Assembly (NCBI GenBank): GCA_041477005.1
Contig: JBGOUJ010000203.1
Location: forward strand, 1 to 11,335
Source of the DNA: JBGOUJ01 sp041477005
GTDB taxonomy: Bacteria; Acidobacteriota; Terriglobia; Bryobacterales; JACQDG01
Direction of reading: 5' to 3'
DNA length: 11,335 nt
This document shows, one piece after another, positions 1-6,752 of this stretch. The notes under the pieces were generated by a model. The model ran no database searches, was not told where the DNA came from, and saw nothing but the letters and a program-made list of their open reading frames with translations. Each line of letters opens with the position of its first letter. Positions within the stretch are counted from its first letter, which is position 1. The translations under genes and the position numbers were made by a program.

Positions 1-1
1 A

Positions 2-130
2 GTGGCCTCCCGGCAAGTGCTGTGGTCCACGTATCTGAAGACCGAAGACCGCTCCTCGAGCGGCCTGCATCGTGCCGCCCGGGACATCGTCAAGCAGCTC
101 AAGAAAGAGCTGGCGGGCACCGAAAAATAG
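2..130 (+). CDS. C-terminal end of an unidentified protein (partial)
   Basis: The frame is open from the first full codon and ends at TAG 128-130, giving 42 visible residues that finish with a basic amphipathic stretch (DIVKQLKKEL) and the end GTEK. The gene begins outside the window, so its start and length are unknown. The residues LWSTYLKT followed by a helix ending in KQLKKEL suggest the end of a small envelope-type protein, but I do not recognise a family and assign no function. It converges on the glycosyltransferase gene that ends at 212. Confidence 0.6.
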   Translation: MASRQVLWSTYLKTEDRSSSGLHRAARDIVKQLKKELAGTEK

Positions 131-131
131 C

Positions 132-226
132 CACAGAGAGACAAAGGGGATCACGGTTCGCTGTGTAGCTTGGCCTTGAGGATCTCCGGGGGCCACAGCC
201 ACCCGAGTGGATCAGGGCTCTCTGTG
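132..226. repeat. Inverted repeat between convergent genes
   Basis: CACAGAGAG at 132-140 is repeated as its perfect complement CTCTCTGTG at 218-226, separated by about 77 bases. It lies between the stop of the upstream plus-strand gene and the end of the minus-strand glycosyltransferase. The right arm is inside the last codons of that gene (its stop is at 212-214). Similar CACAGAGA-type intergenic repeats are common in acidobacterial genomes, from general knowledge. There is no T-tract, so a terminator role is uncertain. Confidence 0.4.
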
Positions 227-2605
227 CCTGTGTGCCGCAGTGGCTGATACCTTGGCCGCGAGGACTTTCCGGTAATGCGCCTCCAAACGGGCGGTCAGCA
301 CCCGCATGTCCCAGTTTTGCTCGACCTCGCGGCGGGCGCGCTCGGCCATGGCGCGGGCCCGGAGGGGGTCGGCCAACAGGACGATCGTTTTTTGGGCGAA
401 TTCCTCCGGCGCGTCGGCCAACTCAACCAGCTCGCCGCTGGATGTGGCCAGGCCTTCGGCCCCGACAGTGGTTGAGACCGCGGGGATGCCGGCCGCGAAC
501 GCTTCGAGCAGCTTGACCCGCACCCCCGAGCCGGCCAGCACCGGGCAGACGAACACCGCGTAGCGCTCCAGCGGCTCGCGGATGTCCGCGACTTCACCGC
601 GGAATTCCACGCCGGGAGCGTCGAAGGCCTGGGCGAATCCGGGACCGGACTGCGCGCCTACGATGACCAGACGCGTCCGGGGGCGCTCGCGGCGGACGAT
701 CGGCCAGACGCGCAGCCAGAAAAAGTTGAGCGCCTGCTGGTTGGGCAGGTGCTGGAAGTTGCCGACAAACAGCAGGGTGTCCGGCTCGCGGCCATTGGCG
801 ACGAAGCGGTAGCGGCCCACGTCGATCCCCGCGCGCAGGCCGTCCACGAGCGGCGTTCTTCCCGGCGTTTTTCGCCCGAGGAAGGATTCCAGGAACCGCC
901 GGTTCTCCGGCGTGCAGACCTGGACGGCATCAAACTCCCGGATGGCTCGCAGCTCGAAGCGCAAGGCTCGCAAATATTCGAAGCCCGATTTCACCAGCCG
1001 CACCGGGCTGCGCTCGCGCCGCCAGCCGCGGGCGATGGACTGGAAGTAAATGTCGTGCTCGAACAGGAAGGTGGCGATGCGGTGGAAGGCCGCCGCGTAG
1101 ACGGCCAACTGGGTGTACTCCACCTGCACCACGTCGATTTTCTCGGTGAAGAGGGTGCGGTGGAGGCGCCAGGCGAGGTCGCGGTTCGAGAACACCCGCG
1201 CCGCGTGCGGCAGCAGAGCGCTCCAGCCGCCGCGGTCGTGCGGCATGCGGACCAAAAATTCGACCGAGGCGCAGATCTCTTCCAGTTGCCGGTGGGTCTC
1301 GATCTCGCTTTCTTTGTCCAGCAGGCAGAGCAGGTGGACTCGCGCCAGCCGCGCCAGCTCTTGCAGTGTCTGGCTCATGAAAACGGCGCCCCCGTGGACC
1401 GGCGGATGGATGGGGTAGGGCGAAAGAAACAGCACGTTCAGCTTTTCGCGGGCCGGGTCGGGACATTCGTAACGGTCGCGGAAATAGCCTCCCAGCGGCC
1501 TTAGGAAGGCCTCGGTGTCGGAGATAACGGCGAGGGAGCGGGCGCGCCGGCGCGCCGCGAGCACCCGGGGCAGTTGCCGGAAGGCCTTCACCAGCGCGGG
1601 TGGGCTGGTGCGCGTGGGCGTGTCGCCTGTGAGCAGGCGGACCCACATGCTGCCGTAGACGTTCGCCAACTGGCCGACTAAGCGGCGCCAGTCGTGGATG
1701 TTCTTCCAGGCGAAGAGCAGGTAGTTTTTCCGCAGCACCGTGCGGATGAAGGCCTCGTCGAACCTCCGGCCGATGGTCCCGCGGTGCTCGTGGTAGACCA
1801 CGCTGCGCGGCTCGTAGTGCACCGTCCAGCCGCGCTTCCAAGCCAGGTAGCTCACGTCGGTGTCTTCGAGATAGAAGGGCTCGTAGAGCGGGTCGAAGCC
1901 GCCGAGGGCGAGAAACTTCCTCCGGTCGTAGGCCGAGGAGCCGCCGCCGGCGTAGAAGACCGGGAACAGCGACCGAACGCGCTGGTCGATGATGTGTCGG
2001 ACGTGCAGGCGGCCTTCGAGCCACGCGCCCTCGGTCAGGCCGGTCTCCTCGCGTCTCTTGTTCGGATCGGTGAAGAAGATCTGGCCGGAGACGGCGAAGA
2101 CGCGGGGGTTCGAGAAGCCGTCGAGCAGGGGCTGCAGAAGGTCCGGCTCGACGCGCATATCGCTGTTGAGCAGCACCACGATGTCGTTGCGCGCGGCGCG
2201 GAAGCCGGCGTTCGAGCCGCCGCCGAAGCCGCGGTTGCGATCGAGCGCCAGGACCCGCACCTGCGGGAAACGCTCCCGCAGAAACTCGGCGCTGCCGTCG
2301 GTGGAGGCGTTATCGACCACCAGGACCTCGTTTTCCGGGCTGCCGGCCGCGGCGGCGATTACCGAGGGCAGGTATCTTTCGAGCAGATCTCTGCCATTCC
2401 AATTTGGAATAACAAACGTCGCCGCGCGGTTGGATGGCTGCTCATCAGCGGGCAACGGCCGGCGGGGACGCAGCAGCGCCAGCAGGTCGGCGCCGGCGAG
2501 GGCGAGTGCCGCCGACAGCAGCAGCAGCGGCGCGGCGGCGACCAGAAAGATCACCACCAGCGTCACCCGGAACCAGATGATCAGCGCTTGATAGGAACGT
2601 TGCAT
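212..2605 (-). CDS. Membrane-anchored bifunctional glycosyltransferase (GT2-GT4 fusion)
   Basis: 797 residues with two catalytic modules. Residues about 10-45 form a hydrophobic anchor. Residues 62-300 are a GT-A fold, family 2 domain: FVIPNWNG (64-71), VVDNAS (97-101), the NSDM acidic motif (147-150) and GGFDPLYEPFYLEDTD (235-250), the usual acceptor-side signature of rhamnosyl-type transferases. Residues about 388-785 are a GT-B fold, family 4 domain: an N-terminal half starting NVLFLSPYP, then LLFVGNFQHLPN (611-622) and the nucleotide-sugar site GSGVRVKLLEAFAAGIPAVS (692-711). The protein probably adds two successive sugars to a lipid-linked polysaccharide at the cytoplasmic face. The start ATG lies 25 bases inside the 3' end of the ABC ATPase gene, so the two are probably co-transcribed and coupled. 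Donor sugars cannot be read from the sequence. The last residues (AHRHREP) are encoded by an intergenic-type repeat and are probably not functional. Confidence 0.9.
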   Translation of the reverse strand: MQRSYQALIIWFRVTLVVIFLVAAAPLLLLSAALALAGADLLALLRPRRPLPADEQPSNRAATFVIPNWNGRDLLERYLPSVIAAAAGSPENEVLVVDNASTDGSAEFLRERFPQVRVLALDRNRGFGGGSNAGFRAARNDIVVLLNSDMRVEPDLLQPLLDGFSNPRVFAVSGQIFFTDPNKRREETGLTEGAWLEGRLHVRHIIDQRVRSLFPVFYAGGGSSAYDRRKFLALGGFDPLYEPFYLEDTDVSYLAWKRGWTVHYEPRSVVYHEHRGTIGRRFDEAFIRTVLRKNYLLFAWKNIHDWRRLVGQLANVYGSMWVRLLTGDTPTRTSPPALVKAFRQLPRVLAARRRARSLAVISDTEAFLRPLGGYFRDRYECPDPAREKLNVLFLSPYPIHPPVHGGAVFMSQTLQELARLARVHLLCLLDKESEIETHRQLEEICASVEFLVRMPHDRGGWSALLPHAARVFSNRDLAWRLHRTLFTEKIDVVQVEYTQLAVYAAAFHRIATFLFEHDIYFQSIARGWRRERSPVRLVKSGFEYLRALRFELRAIREFDAVQVCTPENRRFLESFLGRKTPGRTPLVDGLRAGIDVGRYRFVANGREPDTLLFVGNFQHLPNQQALNFFWLRVWPIVRRERPRTRLVIVGAQSGPGFAQAFDAPGVEFRGEVADIREPLERYAVFVCPVLAGSGVRVKLLEAFAAGIPAVSTTVGAEGLATSSGELVELADAPEEFAQKTIVLLADPLRARAMAERARREVEQNWDMRVLTARLEAHYRKVLAAKVSATAAHRHREP

Positions 2606-3858
2606 TCGACGCGGCAGGGGAAGCGCACGTAGCCGTAAATCTCGCCGTCGCTATGCCCCATCTGGACTGTGACGGCGTTGTCAATCCAGTCGCACATCTC
2701 GTAGGCGTGCAACGTGCCGTTGGCGATGGCGGGCGAAAAAGAGAAATGGGAAGGATACAGCTCCGGCACCAGGAGGTGAAAATCCACCGTGAAGATGTCG
2801 CCCGGCGACATGGCCGGCAGCTCGTAGCCTTCCCGCGCCGTGTTGGTGCCGGAGAAATCGATCCCCAGGTGGTTGCGCATCATGAAGCCGACCATGGGGA
2901 AATCGAGGCCCTGGTGAGCGCGGACGCTGATCCGCACCGTGATCCGGCCGCCCGGCTGGAGCAGGCTCACCGGCTCGCCCGCCGTGTCGAGGATCGCAAT
3001 GCCGAGGATCTCGGCGGCCTTGTTGCCGTAACGGTAGTCGATGTTGGGGATGGTCTCGACGACCTCCGGCGCGATCACCGGCGGCGAGCCGGAGGCGCGC
3101 GGCTCGGCGCCCTTGAGCTTCAGGTAGGCGGCGTCTTTTTCGACCATCCGCGAGAGGTACTTGCTGACGACCGCCTCGGGAGCGCCGATCTCTACCAAGC
3201 GGCCGGTCTCCAGCCACATCACGCGGTCGCCGACCGCCTTGATGTCGGCCATGCTGTGGGAGACGAACAGGATGGTTACCTTCTTCGAGCGCAGCTCATG
3301 GACCTTGCGCATACAGCGCTGGCGGAAGTAAACGTCGCCGACCGCCAGGGCCTCATCCACCAGCAGGATCTCCGGATCGACGTTGATCGCTACGGCGAAG
3401 GCCAGCCGGACGACCATGCCGCTCGAATAGGTCTTCACCGGCTGGTTGACGAACTCGCCGATCTCGGCGAAATCGGTGATCGCCTGGTAGCGCTGGTCGA
3501 TCTCGCGTGTGGAGAGGCCGAGGATGGTGCCGTTGAGGTAGACGTTGTCGCGGCCGCTGAATTCGGGATTGAATCCCGAGCCGAGCTCGAGCAGCGCCGA
3601 GACGCGTCCGCCGACGCTGACCTCGCCCTCGGTCGGAGGGAAGATGCCGGCCACCAGTTGCAACAGGGTGCTCTTGCCGGAGCCGTTCTCGCCGATGATG
3701 CAGAAGGTCGAGCCGCGCTCGATTTCGAAGCTGACGTCGCGCAGCGCCCAGAAATCGCGGTGGAAGGAGCGGCGGTTGAAGAGCAGCAGCTCGCGGAGAC
3801 GGTCCCCGGGGGAGCCGTAGATCGGATAGCTCTTCGAGACGCCGTGGAACGAAACCAT
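2581..3858 (-). CDS. wzt: Wzt-type ABC exporter ATP-binding protein for polysaccharide (complete copy)
   Basis: 425 residues from the ATG at 3858. The ABC domain contains Walker A GENGSGKS (56-63), signature YSSGMVVRL (144-152), Walker B ILLVDE (164-169) and switch histidine H201 in LFVSH. The sequence SYPIYGSPGDRLRE near the start is typical of the O-antigen/teichoic-acid exporter branch. After a linker, residues about 285-420 form a beta-rich Wzt_C-like domain, which in this family binds the finished end of the glycan and selects the cargo. An upstream in-frame extension to 3948 exists, but homology to other ATPases starts at MVSFHGVSKS and no start there has a ribosome site, so I use 3858. 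No clear Shine-Dalgarno precedes it. The partner permease is at 6897-7709, separated by a foreign-looking patch, so this gene may need its own promoter. Two broken copies of it lie upstream. Confidence 0.92.
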   Translation of the reverse strand: MVSFHGVSKSYPIYGSPGDRLRELLLFNRRSFHRDFWALRDVSFEIERGSTFCIIGENGSGKSTLLQLVAGIFPPTEGEVSVGGRVSALLELGSGFNPEFSGRDNVYLNGTILGLSTREIDQRYQAITDFAEIGEFVNQPVKTYSSGMVVRLAFAVAINVDPEILLVDEALAVGDVYFRQRCMRKVHELRSKKVTILFVSHSMADIKAVGDRVMWLETGRLVEIGAPEAVVSKYLSRMVEKDAAYLKLKGAEPRASGSPPVIAPEVVETIPNIDYRYGNKAAEILGIAILDTAGEPVSLLQPGGRITVRISVRAHQGLDFPMVGFMMRNHLGIDFSGTNTAREGYELPAMSPGDIFTVDFHLLVPELYPSHFSFSPAIANGTLHAYEMCDWIDNAVTVQMGHSDGEIYGYVRFPCRVECNVPIKR

Positions 3859-3868
3859 CGGAATTAGT

Positions 3869-4207
3869 CTAGTATGCCTTCTCGGGAGGCTTTTTGCGGC
3901 GGCGAGCCGGGCAAAATTGAGTTCCTCTTTGGGCCATGACGAAGCCATGCGCGTTGATTCTATTGGGGAAATGGGCTAACGAGACGGCTGCGCAAGTAGT
4001 GCCCGCACGAAGGTCCGCGGCGCGGCGATAATCGGCCTGGAGATCAACGGGTAGGTTTCTCTTGGTCTCTTCGTAAACCCTTTCCGCCAGCACCATTCGG
4101 CAGAGGCGGGCAGCACAAAGCGAGAGCACTGCGCGATCTGCGCCCCATTCAAACAGGAGGCCTTTAACAAGGACGTTGGAATCGAGGAATAGCCGGGTAT
4201 GGCCCAC
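3869..4207 (-). CDS. PIN-domain toxin-like protein, probably truncated
   Basis: GTG start at 4207, 112 residues. The first half matches the start of a PIN ribonuclease: RLFLDSNVLVKGLL with the first catalytic Asp at residue 9 and conserved Asn at 11, then MVLAERVYEETKRNLP with acidic residues at 42-47. From about residue 68 onward the sequence loses PIN character and becomes basic and proline-rich (ARRRKKPPEKAY). The C-terminal acidic residues that complete a PIN active site are not visible. This suggests that the gene lost its 3' half where it was joined to the sequence upstream of the complete ATPase; the stop is only 10 bases from that ATPase start. It begins 6 bases after the helical gene at 4214-4567, the normal order for an antitoxin-toxin pair. 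It is probably inactive as a nuclease. Confidence 0.6.
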   Translation of the reverse strand: MGHTRLFLDSNVLVKGLLFEWGADRAVLSLCAARLCRMVLAERVYEETKRNLPVDLQADYRRAADLRAGTTCAAVSLAHFPNRINAHGFVMAQRGTQFCPARRRKKPPEKAY

Positions 4208-4213
4208 CGCAAC

Positions 4214-4567
4214 TCAAGGCCGACCGGCTGCCGGCTTCTCTCGCCGGGCGAGGCTGGGGTAGTCTCGTTCGAACATCTGGCGCCGCGTGGCCTGGAGATC
4301 TTTCGCGATTTGTTCGTACAGCTTTCGGTAGTTCTTCTGGGATCCTTCGGCGAAGTGTAGATGCCCATGGGCTTGGTCGACTTGCGCAGCCGCCTTCTCA
4401 AACTCTTCATTGTCGAGCGATCTCATCGCTGCTTGACAGAACTGCTTGCACGCGTCGACGTCGCCTCTGGCCGCTTTGGAAAGAGGGCGGCTCTCAAGCT
4501 TCCGGAGCGTGACTTCCATACGTCGGAGGGCTTCGCGAAGTTGTTTTACGGCATTCCTGGCGACCAT
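4214..4567 (-). CDS. Small helical protein, candidate antitoxin of the PIN pair
   Basis: 117 residues, charged and almost entirely helix-forming. Segments such as QLREALRRMEVTLRKLE (residues 9-25) and YRKLYEQIAKDLQATRRQMF look like coiled-coil or helical-bundle stretches, and there are two cysteines in the middle. I do not recognise a family and see no DNA-binding motif. The call rests on position: it is directly upstream of a PIN-domain gene with a 6-base gap, on the same strand, inside an accessory patch. A perfect TATAAT lies 7 to 12 bases before the ATG, so the message may start at or next to the start codon. An internal ATG at residue 17 is the alternative start. The gene is less GC-rich than the flanking polysaccharide genes. 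Confidence 0.5.
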   Translation of the reverse strand: MVARNAVKQLREALRRMEVTLRKLESRPLSKAARGDVDACKQFCQAAMRSLDNEEFEKAAAQVDQAHGHLHFAEGSQKNYRKLYEQIAKDLQATRRQMFERDYPSLARREKPAAGRP

Positions 4568-4573
4568 ATTGTC

Positions 4574-4579
4574 ATTATA
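4574..4579 (-). promoter_or_regulatory. -10 box of the PIN pair promoter, leaderless type
   Basis: A consensus TATAAT on the minus strand lies just upstream of the ATG at 4567. With the usual 6-8 base distance to the start site, transcription would begin at about the A of the ATG, giving a leaderless message. No convincing -35 box is visible at 16-18 bases. The box overlaps the stop of the broken ATPase copy that ends at 4575. Confidence 0.4.
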
Positions 4580-4853
4580 TCGCCTCGCCCAACCGGGCGG
4601 CGAATCGTCGGGGGGCCGGTTCCACCGGAGATGGAAAAATGCCGGCCACCAGTTGCAGCAGCGTGCTCTTGCCGGAGCCGTTCTCGCCGATGATGCAGAA
4701 GGTCGAGCCGCGCTCGATTTCGAAGCTGACGTCGCGGAGCGCCCAGAAATCGCGGTGGAAGGAGCGGCGGTTGAAGAGCAGCAGCTCGCGCAGACGGTCT
4801 CCGGGCGAGCCGTAGATCGGATAGCTCTTCGAGACCTGATGGAAGGACAGCAT
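4575..4853 (-). pseudogene. Broken 5' copy of the Wzt-type ATPase gene (residues 1-74)
   Basis: From the ATG at 4853 this frame encodes the first 74 residues of the ATPase at 2581-3858, including Walker A GENGSGKS, then departs into an unrelated tail and stops at 4575 (92 residues). The homology covers 4639-4874 against 3644-3879 with no gaps. By eye I count about 15 differences in 236 bases, most of them in the first codons. It includes 16 bases of upstream sequence (TAGTCTAGTATGCC read on the plus strand) shared by both copies. Signature and Walker B are absent, so it cannot be a working ATPase. The lower edge coincides with the 19-base sequence ATGCCGGCCACCAGTTGCA that also bounds the second fragment. 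Confidence 0.85.
4639..4657 (+). repeat. 19-base direct repeat, left copy
   Basis: ATGCCGGCCACCAGTTGCA, identical to 3644-3662 inside the complete ATPase gene (codons for QLVAGI on the minus strand) and to 6868-6886. Here it marks the point where ATPase homology of the 5' fragment ends. Confidence 0.8.
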
Positions 4854-4874
4854 CAGGATTAGTCTAGTATGCCT

Positions 4875-5208
4875 GGCATCACATGCTCGACCACGACGGC
4901 CAGCCAAGTTTGGGTTCACTTTGGATGGCGCCGGCATGGAGATGCTGGATTCTGTCGGGGCGAATCGGCTTCGGCTTGTTTTGGGAACCCGATGCATGGG
5001 TACTCACGTTTTCGTGCGATGATCGTGACGAGATGGCCTGGAACGCCGGCCTGCGGGGCAACTTGACTCCGTCGAGGGGTTCGAGTAGCCTCGTTAGTTT
5101 CAGCGAAGCCGTTCAGCGTCGTGCCCGCCGAGCTGTCTGATGACAGTCCGATCTCAAGCTTTTGCCTTTTCTTCGCCCCATAGGCGTTGACGAAAAAATA
5201 TTGCGAAA
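4875..5208. other. Intergenic stretch, no supported gene
   Basis: Homology to the ATPase upstream region stops at 4874. No open frame here has a start with a ribosome site and a recognisable product. The minus strand is open from 5221 to a stop at 4916 (about 101 codons, with SQYFFVNAYGAKKRQKLEIG near its beginning) but contains no usable start codon. It could be a gene remnant, or chance. Base composition falls towards AT at 5160-5208. Confidence 0.4.
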
Positions 5209-5248
5209 TCGGAGCCTCGCGTCACTATTCGGAGCCTCGCGTCACTAT
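5209..5248 (+). repeat. Two perfect tandem copies of a 20-base unit
   Basis: TCGGAGCCTCGCGTCACTAT occurs at 5209-5228 and again at 5229-5248 with no difference and no spacer. The second copy runs directly into a TATAAT box (5246-5251) upstream of the winged-helix gene. The position suggests an operator duplication; a recent slippage event is the alternative. Confidence 0.85.
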
Positions 5249-5292
5249 AATAAGAACCTTTAGCGGACGTTGGCATCTGACATACATTGTAT
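5246..5292 (+). promoter_or_regulatory. Candidate promoter and operator of the winged-helix/membrane gene pair
   Basis: A consensus TATAAT lies at 5246-5251, overlapping the end of the tandem repeat. About 30 bases downstream is the perfect palindrome ATACATTGTAT (5282-5292), placed where a repressor would block transcription. The -35 position (about 5223-5228) falls in the first repeat copy and is not consensus. A leader of roughly 100 bases would precede the ATG at 5360. Confidence 0.4.
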
Positions 5293-5359
5293 TAAGAGGC
5301 AGGACTCCCCAGTCGACTTATCCGGATTAGCAGGAGCAACGTGCTCAAGTGGAGGAGAG

Positions 5360-5767
5360 ATGGGCGAGAAAGCCGCAACTCAACGAGTCGCCGGCCCGGT
5401 CGAAGCTAGAGCGGGTGGAAACTCTGTGGCTGTCGCAAAGGGTGTAGACCCTCCCAATGTAAGCGTCAAGAAAGGGCGTTGCGGGTGGCAGGAAGTTGTC
5501 ACCAATTCGGATGAGGTATCGATTTTCGAGGCACTTTCCGACGAGCGGTGGGACTTCAGCACGATTGAGGGCCTGTCAAGAACGACAGGTTTGACGGAGC
5601 CCGCGGTTAGGGATATTCTTTCGAAGTATCCGAGCCTGGTTCGTCGGGCTGACGTGTCGGACGCGAAAGGTCGCGAGCTTTTCACAGTCAGGGAAAGGCC
5701 GGTGCGCATTCGAGAGAAGCTAGCGACGTTGCAGGCACATCTTGCAGATACCTTCGGGTTCGGGTGA
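5360..5767 (+). CDS. Winged-helix domain protein of unknown function
   Basis: 135 residues from ATG 5360, which is preceded by GGAGG at 5351-5355. A TTG at 5270 would add 30 residues but has no ribosome site. Residues 1-48 are a low-complexity linker. Residues 50-132 form a winged-helix-like domain: an EALSDERWDFSTIEGL segment (57-72), a helix-turn-helix around RTTGLTEPAVRDILSKYP (74-91), a beta wing around RELFTVRERP (105-114) and a closing helix (EKLATLQAHLADTF). It aligns without gaps to the convergent protein at 6071-6355, with about 34 of 83 residues identical by my count. Its stop overlaps the start of the membrane protein (GTGA), so the two are translationally coupled. It may bind DNA and regulate the module, or act as a sensor or adaptor for the membrane protein. 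I do not recognise a named family. Confidence 0.7.
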   Translation: MGEKAATQRVAGPVEARAGGNSVAVAKGVDPPNVSVKKGRCGWQEVVTNSDEVSIFEALSDERWDFSTIEGLSRTTGLTEPAVRDILSKYPSLVRRADVSDAKGRELFTVRERPVRIREKLATLQAHLADTFGFG

Positions 5768-6069
5768 CTCCACGGATGATCGCCGAGATCTTGTGTGGCC
5801 TTGTCGGCGGCGTGGTCCACCCGTTCTTGGCGGCCTACCGAATGTCGCAACGCCCACGCTCCCAACGCCCCGAATGGCTAACGTCGAGGTTCTTTTGGAT
5901 TTGCAGCGCGATCATGACGCTCTTGGCAGGCTTTGTCGTGGGGGTCTACCAAGCCACCGGCGCGCATCTGAACGTGTTGCAGGCCTTCTACCTGGGTGCA
6001 GGGACCCCCGCGCTGCTGAGTAGCATCGTAAGCCATGGTCCCAGGGTTTCCCCTGGACGGGTCCTCTAG
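5764..6069 (+). CDS. Small membrane protein with three hydrophobic segments
   Basis: 101 residues from the GTG at 5764, overlapping the upstream stop by 4 bases. An ATG at residue 5 (5776) is the alternative start. Hydrophobic segments lie at about 6-25 (ILCGLVGGVVHPFLAAY), 43-64 (FFWICSAIMTLLAGFVVGVY) and a weaker one at 70-90 (AFYLGAGTPALLSSIVS). A basic loop (RMSQRPRSQRP, 26-36) joins the first two, suggesting that this loop is cytoplasmic. No enzyme motif is present. Size and layout resemble small pore-forming or holin-like proteins, but I see no specific family match. Coupling to a winged-helix protein suggests that the two work as a pair. The stop is one base from the end of the convergent winged-helix paralogue. 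Confidence 0.65.
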   Translation: MTPRMIAEILCGLVGGVVHPFLAAYRMSQRPRSQRPEWLTSRFFWICSAIMTLLAGFVVGVYQATGAHLNVLQAFYLGAGTPALLSSIVSHGPRVSPGRVL

Positions 6070-6070
6070 G

Positions 6071-6355
6071 TCAGAAGACGCGTTCCATGAAGGCTTGAAC
6101 GCTCGCGATCTTCTCGTGGACCGTGGGTCTGCGCGAACGCAGCGTGTACAGCCGCTGTCCATTGGGGCCCGGCGCATCCGACTCCCGGACCCACTGCTGG
6201 TATTTTTTTAGGATCTCCTGTACTCCGTCCTTTGGCAATCCGGTCTCATGGGAGATTCCTTCTACGGTCCGGAAGTCCCAGTCAGGGCTGGACAGCGCAG
6301 TCAGCACACGTACGGCGTCAGGCTCTCGAACATGTCGCTGCCACTCATGTTCCAT
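6071..6355 (-). CDS. Winged-helix domain protein, paralogue of the one at 5360-5767
   Basis: 94 residues from the ATG at 6355, preceded by GGAGG with a 6-base gap. An upstream ATG at 6385 would add 10 basic residues but lacks a ribosome site. Almost the whole protein is the domain seen in the opposing gene: SSPDWDFRTVEGISHETGL (22-40), the recognition region KDGVQEILKKY (42-52), a wing around QRLYTLRSRRP (67-77) and the closing helix EKIASVQAFMERVF (81-94). It lacks the other protein's long N-terminal linker. It converges on the membrane-protein gene with a single base between the two stop codons. The pair may share a DNA target or form a heterodimer; this is inferred from homology and position only. 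Confidence 0.7.
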   Translation of the reverse strand: MEHEWQRHVREPDAVRVLTALSSPDWDFRTVEGISHETGLPKDGVQEILKKYQQWVRESDAPGPNGQRLYTLRSRRPTVHEKIASVQAFMERVF

Positions 6356-6752
6356 GGCGTTCCTCCGGTTTCTCTTGTTTCCCATCCCCCCGGGCCCCGG
6401 CGGTCTGTGTTATTACTCAATGTTTATCGGCATCCCGGCCCAAACCCTTCACGCGCCGGACCACCCGATCGCAATTGAGGTTGCACGAGAACTGCCAAGA
6501 GATCCTCTCTATCACACACTCCCTAAGACGCAAGAAACCGGCCGCAAGTTTTTTCAAGCGCTCCCAAAGCCGTGAGCTTTATCACCAGCCAACGGTTGGG
6601 TCTCCAGATACGCGACCTAGCGGTGCTCCCGTCGCTGTGGGAGAGACCCGCGGGGATGGTCCCAACATCGACTCTGCGCTTGGTTGGCCAAGCGGGACAA
6701 TAGGGAGTAGAAATTACTCTTGGACCGAAACGCTCTTAGTCTTTGCAGATAC
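6356..6752. other. Intergenic stretch with predicted stem-loops, no supported gene
   Basis: Open frames here have no ribosome site or recognisable product. The notable content is secondary structure. A nested stem-loop at 6598-6649 has outer arms GGGTCTC (6598-6604) and GAGACCC (6643-6649) and inner arms GCGAC (6612-6616) and GTCGC (6631-6635). A separate hairpin CGCTTGG-TTGG-CCAAGCG lies at 6677-6694, and a palindrome CCAACGGTTGG at 6589-6599 overlaps the first arm. No T-tract follows on either strand, so these are not classic terminators. The promoter of the minus-strand winged-helix gene must lie in this stretch, but I cannot place it. Confidence 0.4.

Noticed and set aside
749..2632. Several 250-360 codon frames on both strands overlapping the glycosyltransferase
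   Set aside because: The glycosyltransferase frame contains all conserved motifs of two families; the others are arginine- and proline-rich shadows.
2653..3867. 404-codon plus-strand open frame opposite the ABC ATPase
   Set aside because: Shadow of the ATPase gene; the composition is Asp/Arg/Ala/Val-rich and no motif is recognisable.
3859..3948. 30-residue N-terminal extension of the ABC ATPase
   Set aside because: Family homology begins at the ATG at 3858, and the extension lies in sequence not shared with the second copy beyond the short upstream motif.
4916..5221. About 100 codons open on the minus strand in the intergenic stretch
   Set aside because: There is no ATG, GTG or TTG start in the frame and no recognisable domain. 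It could be a remnant but is not supported as a gene.
5209..5248. Tandem 20-base repeats considered as a CRISPR remnant
   Set aside because: The two units are directly adjacent with no spacer, and no cas gene is present.
5270..5359. N-terminal extension of the winged-helix protein to a TTG start
   Set aside because: No ribosome site precedes the TTG, the extension contains no domain, and the ATG at 5360 has a clear GGAGG.
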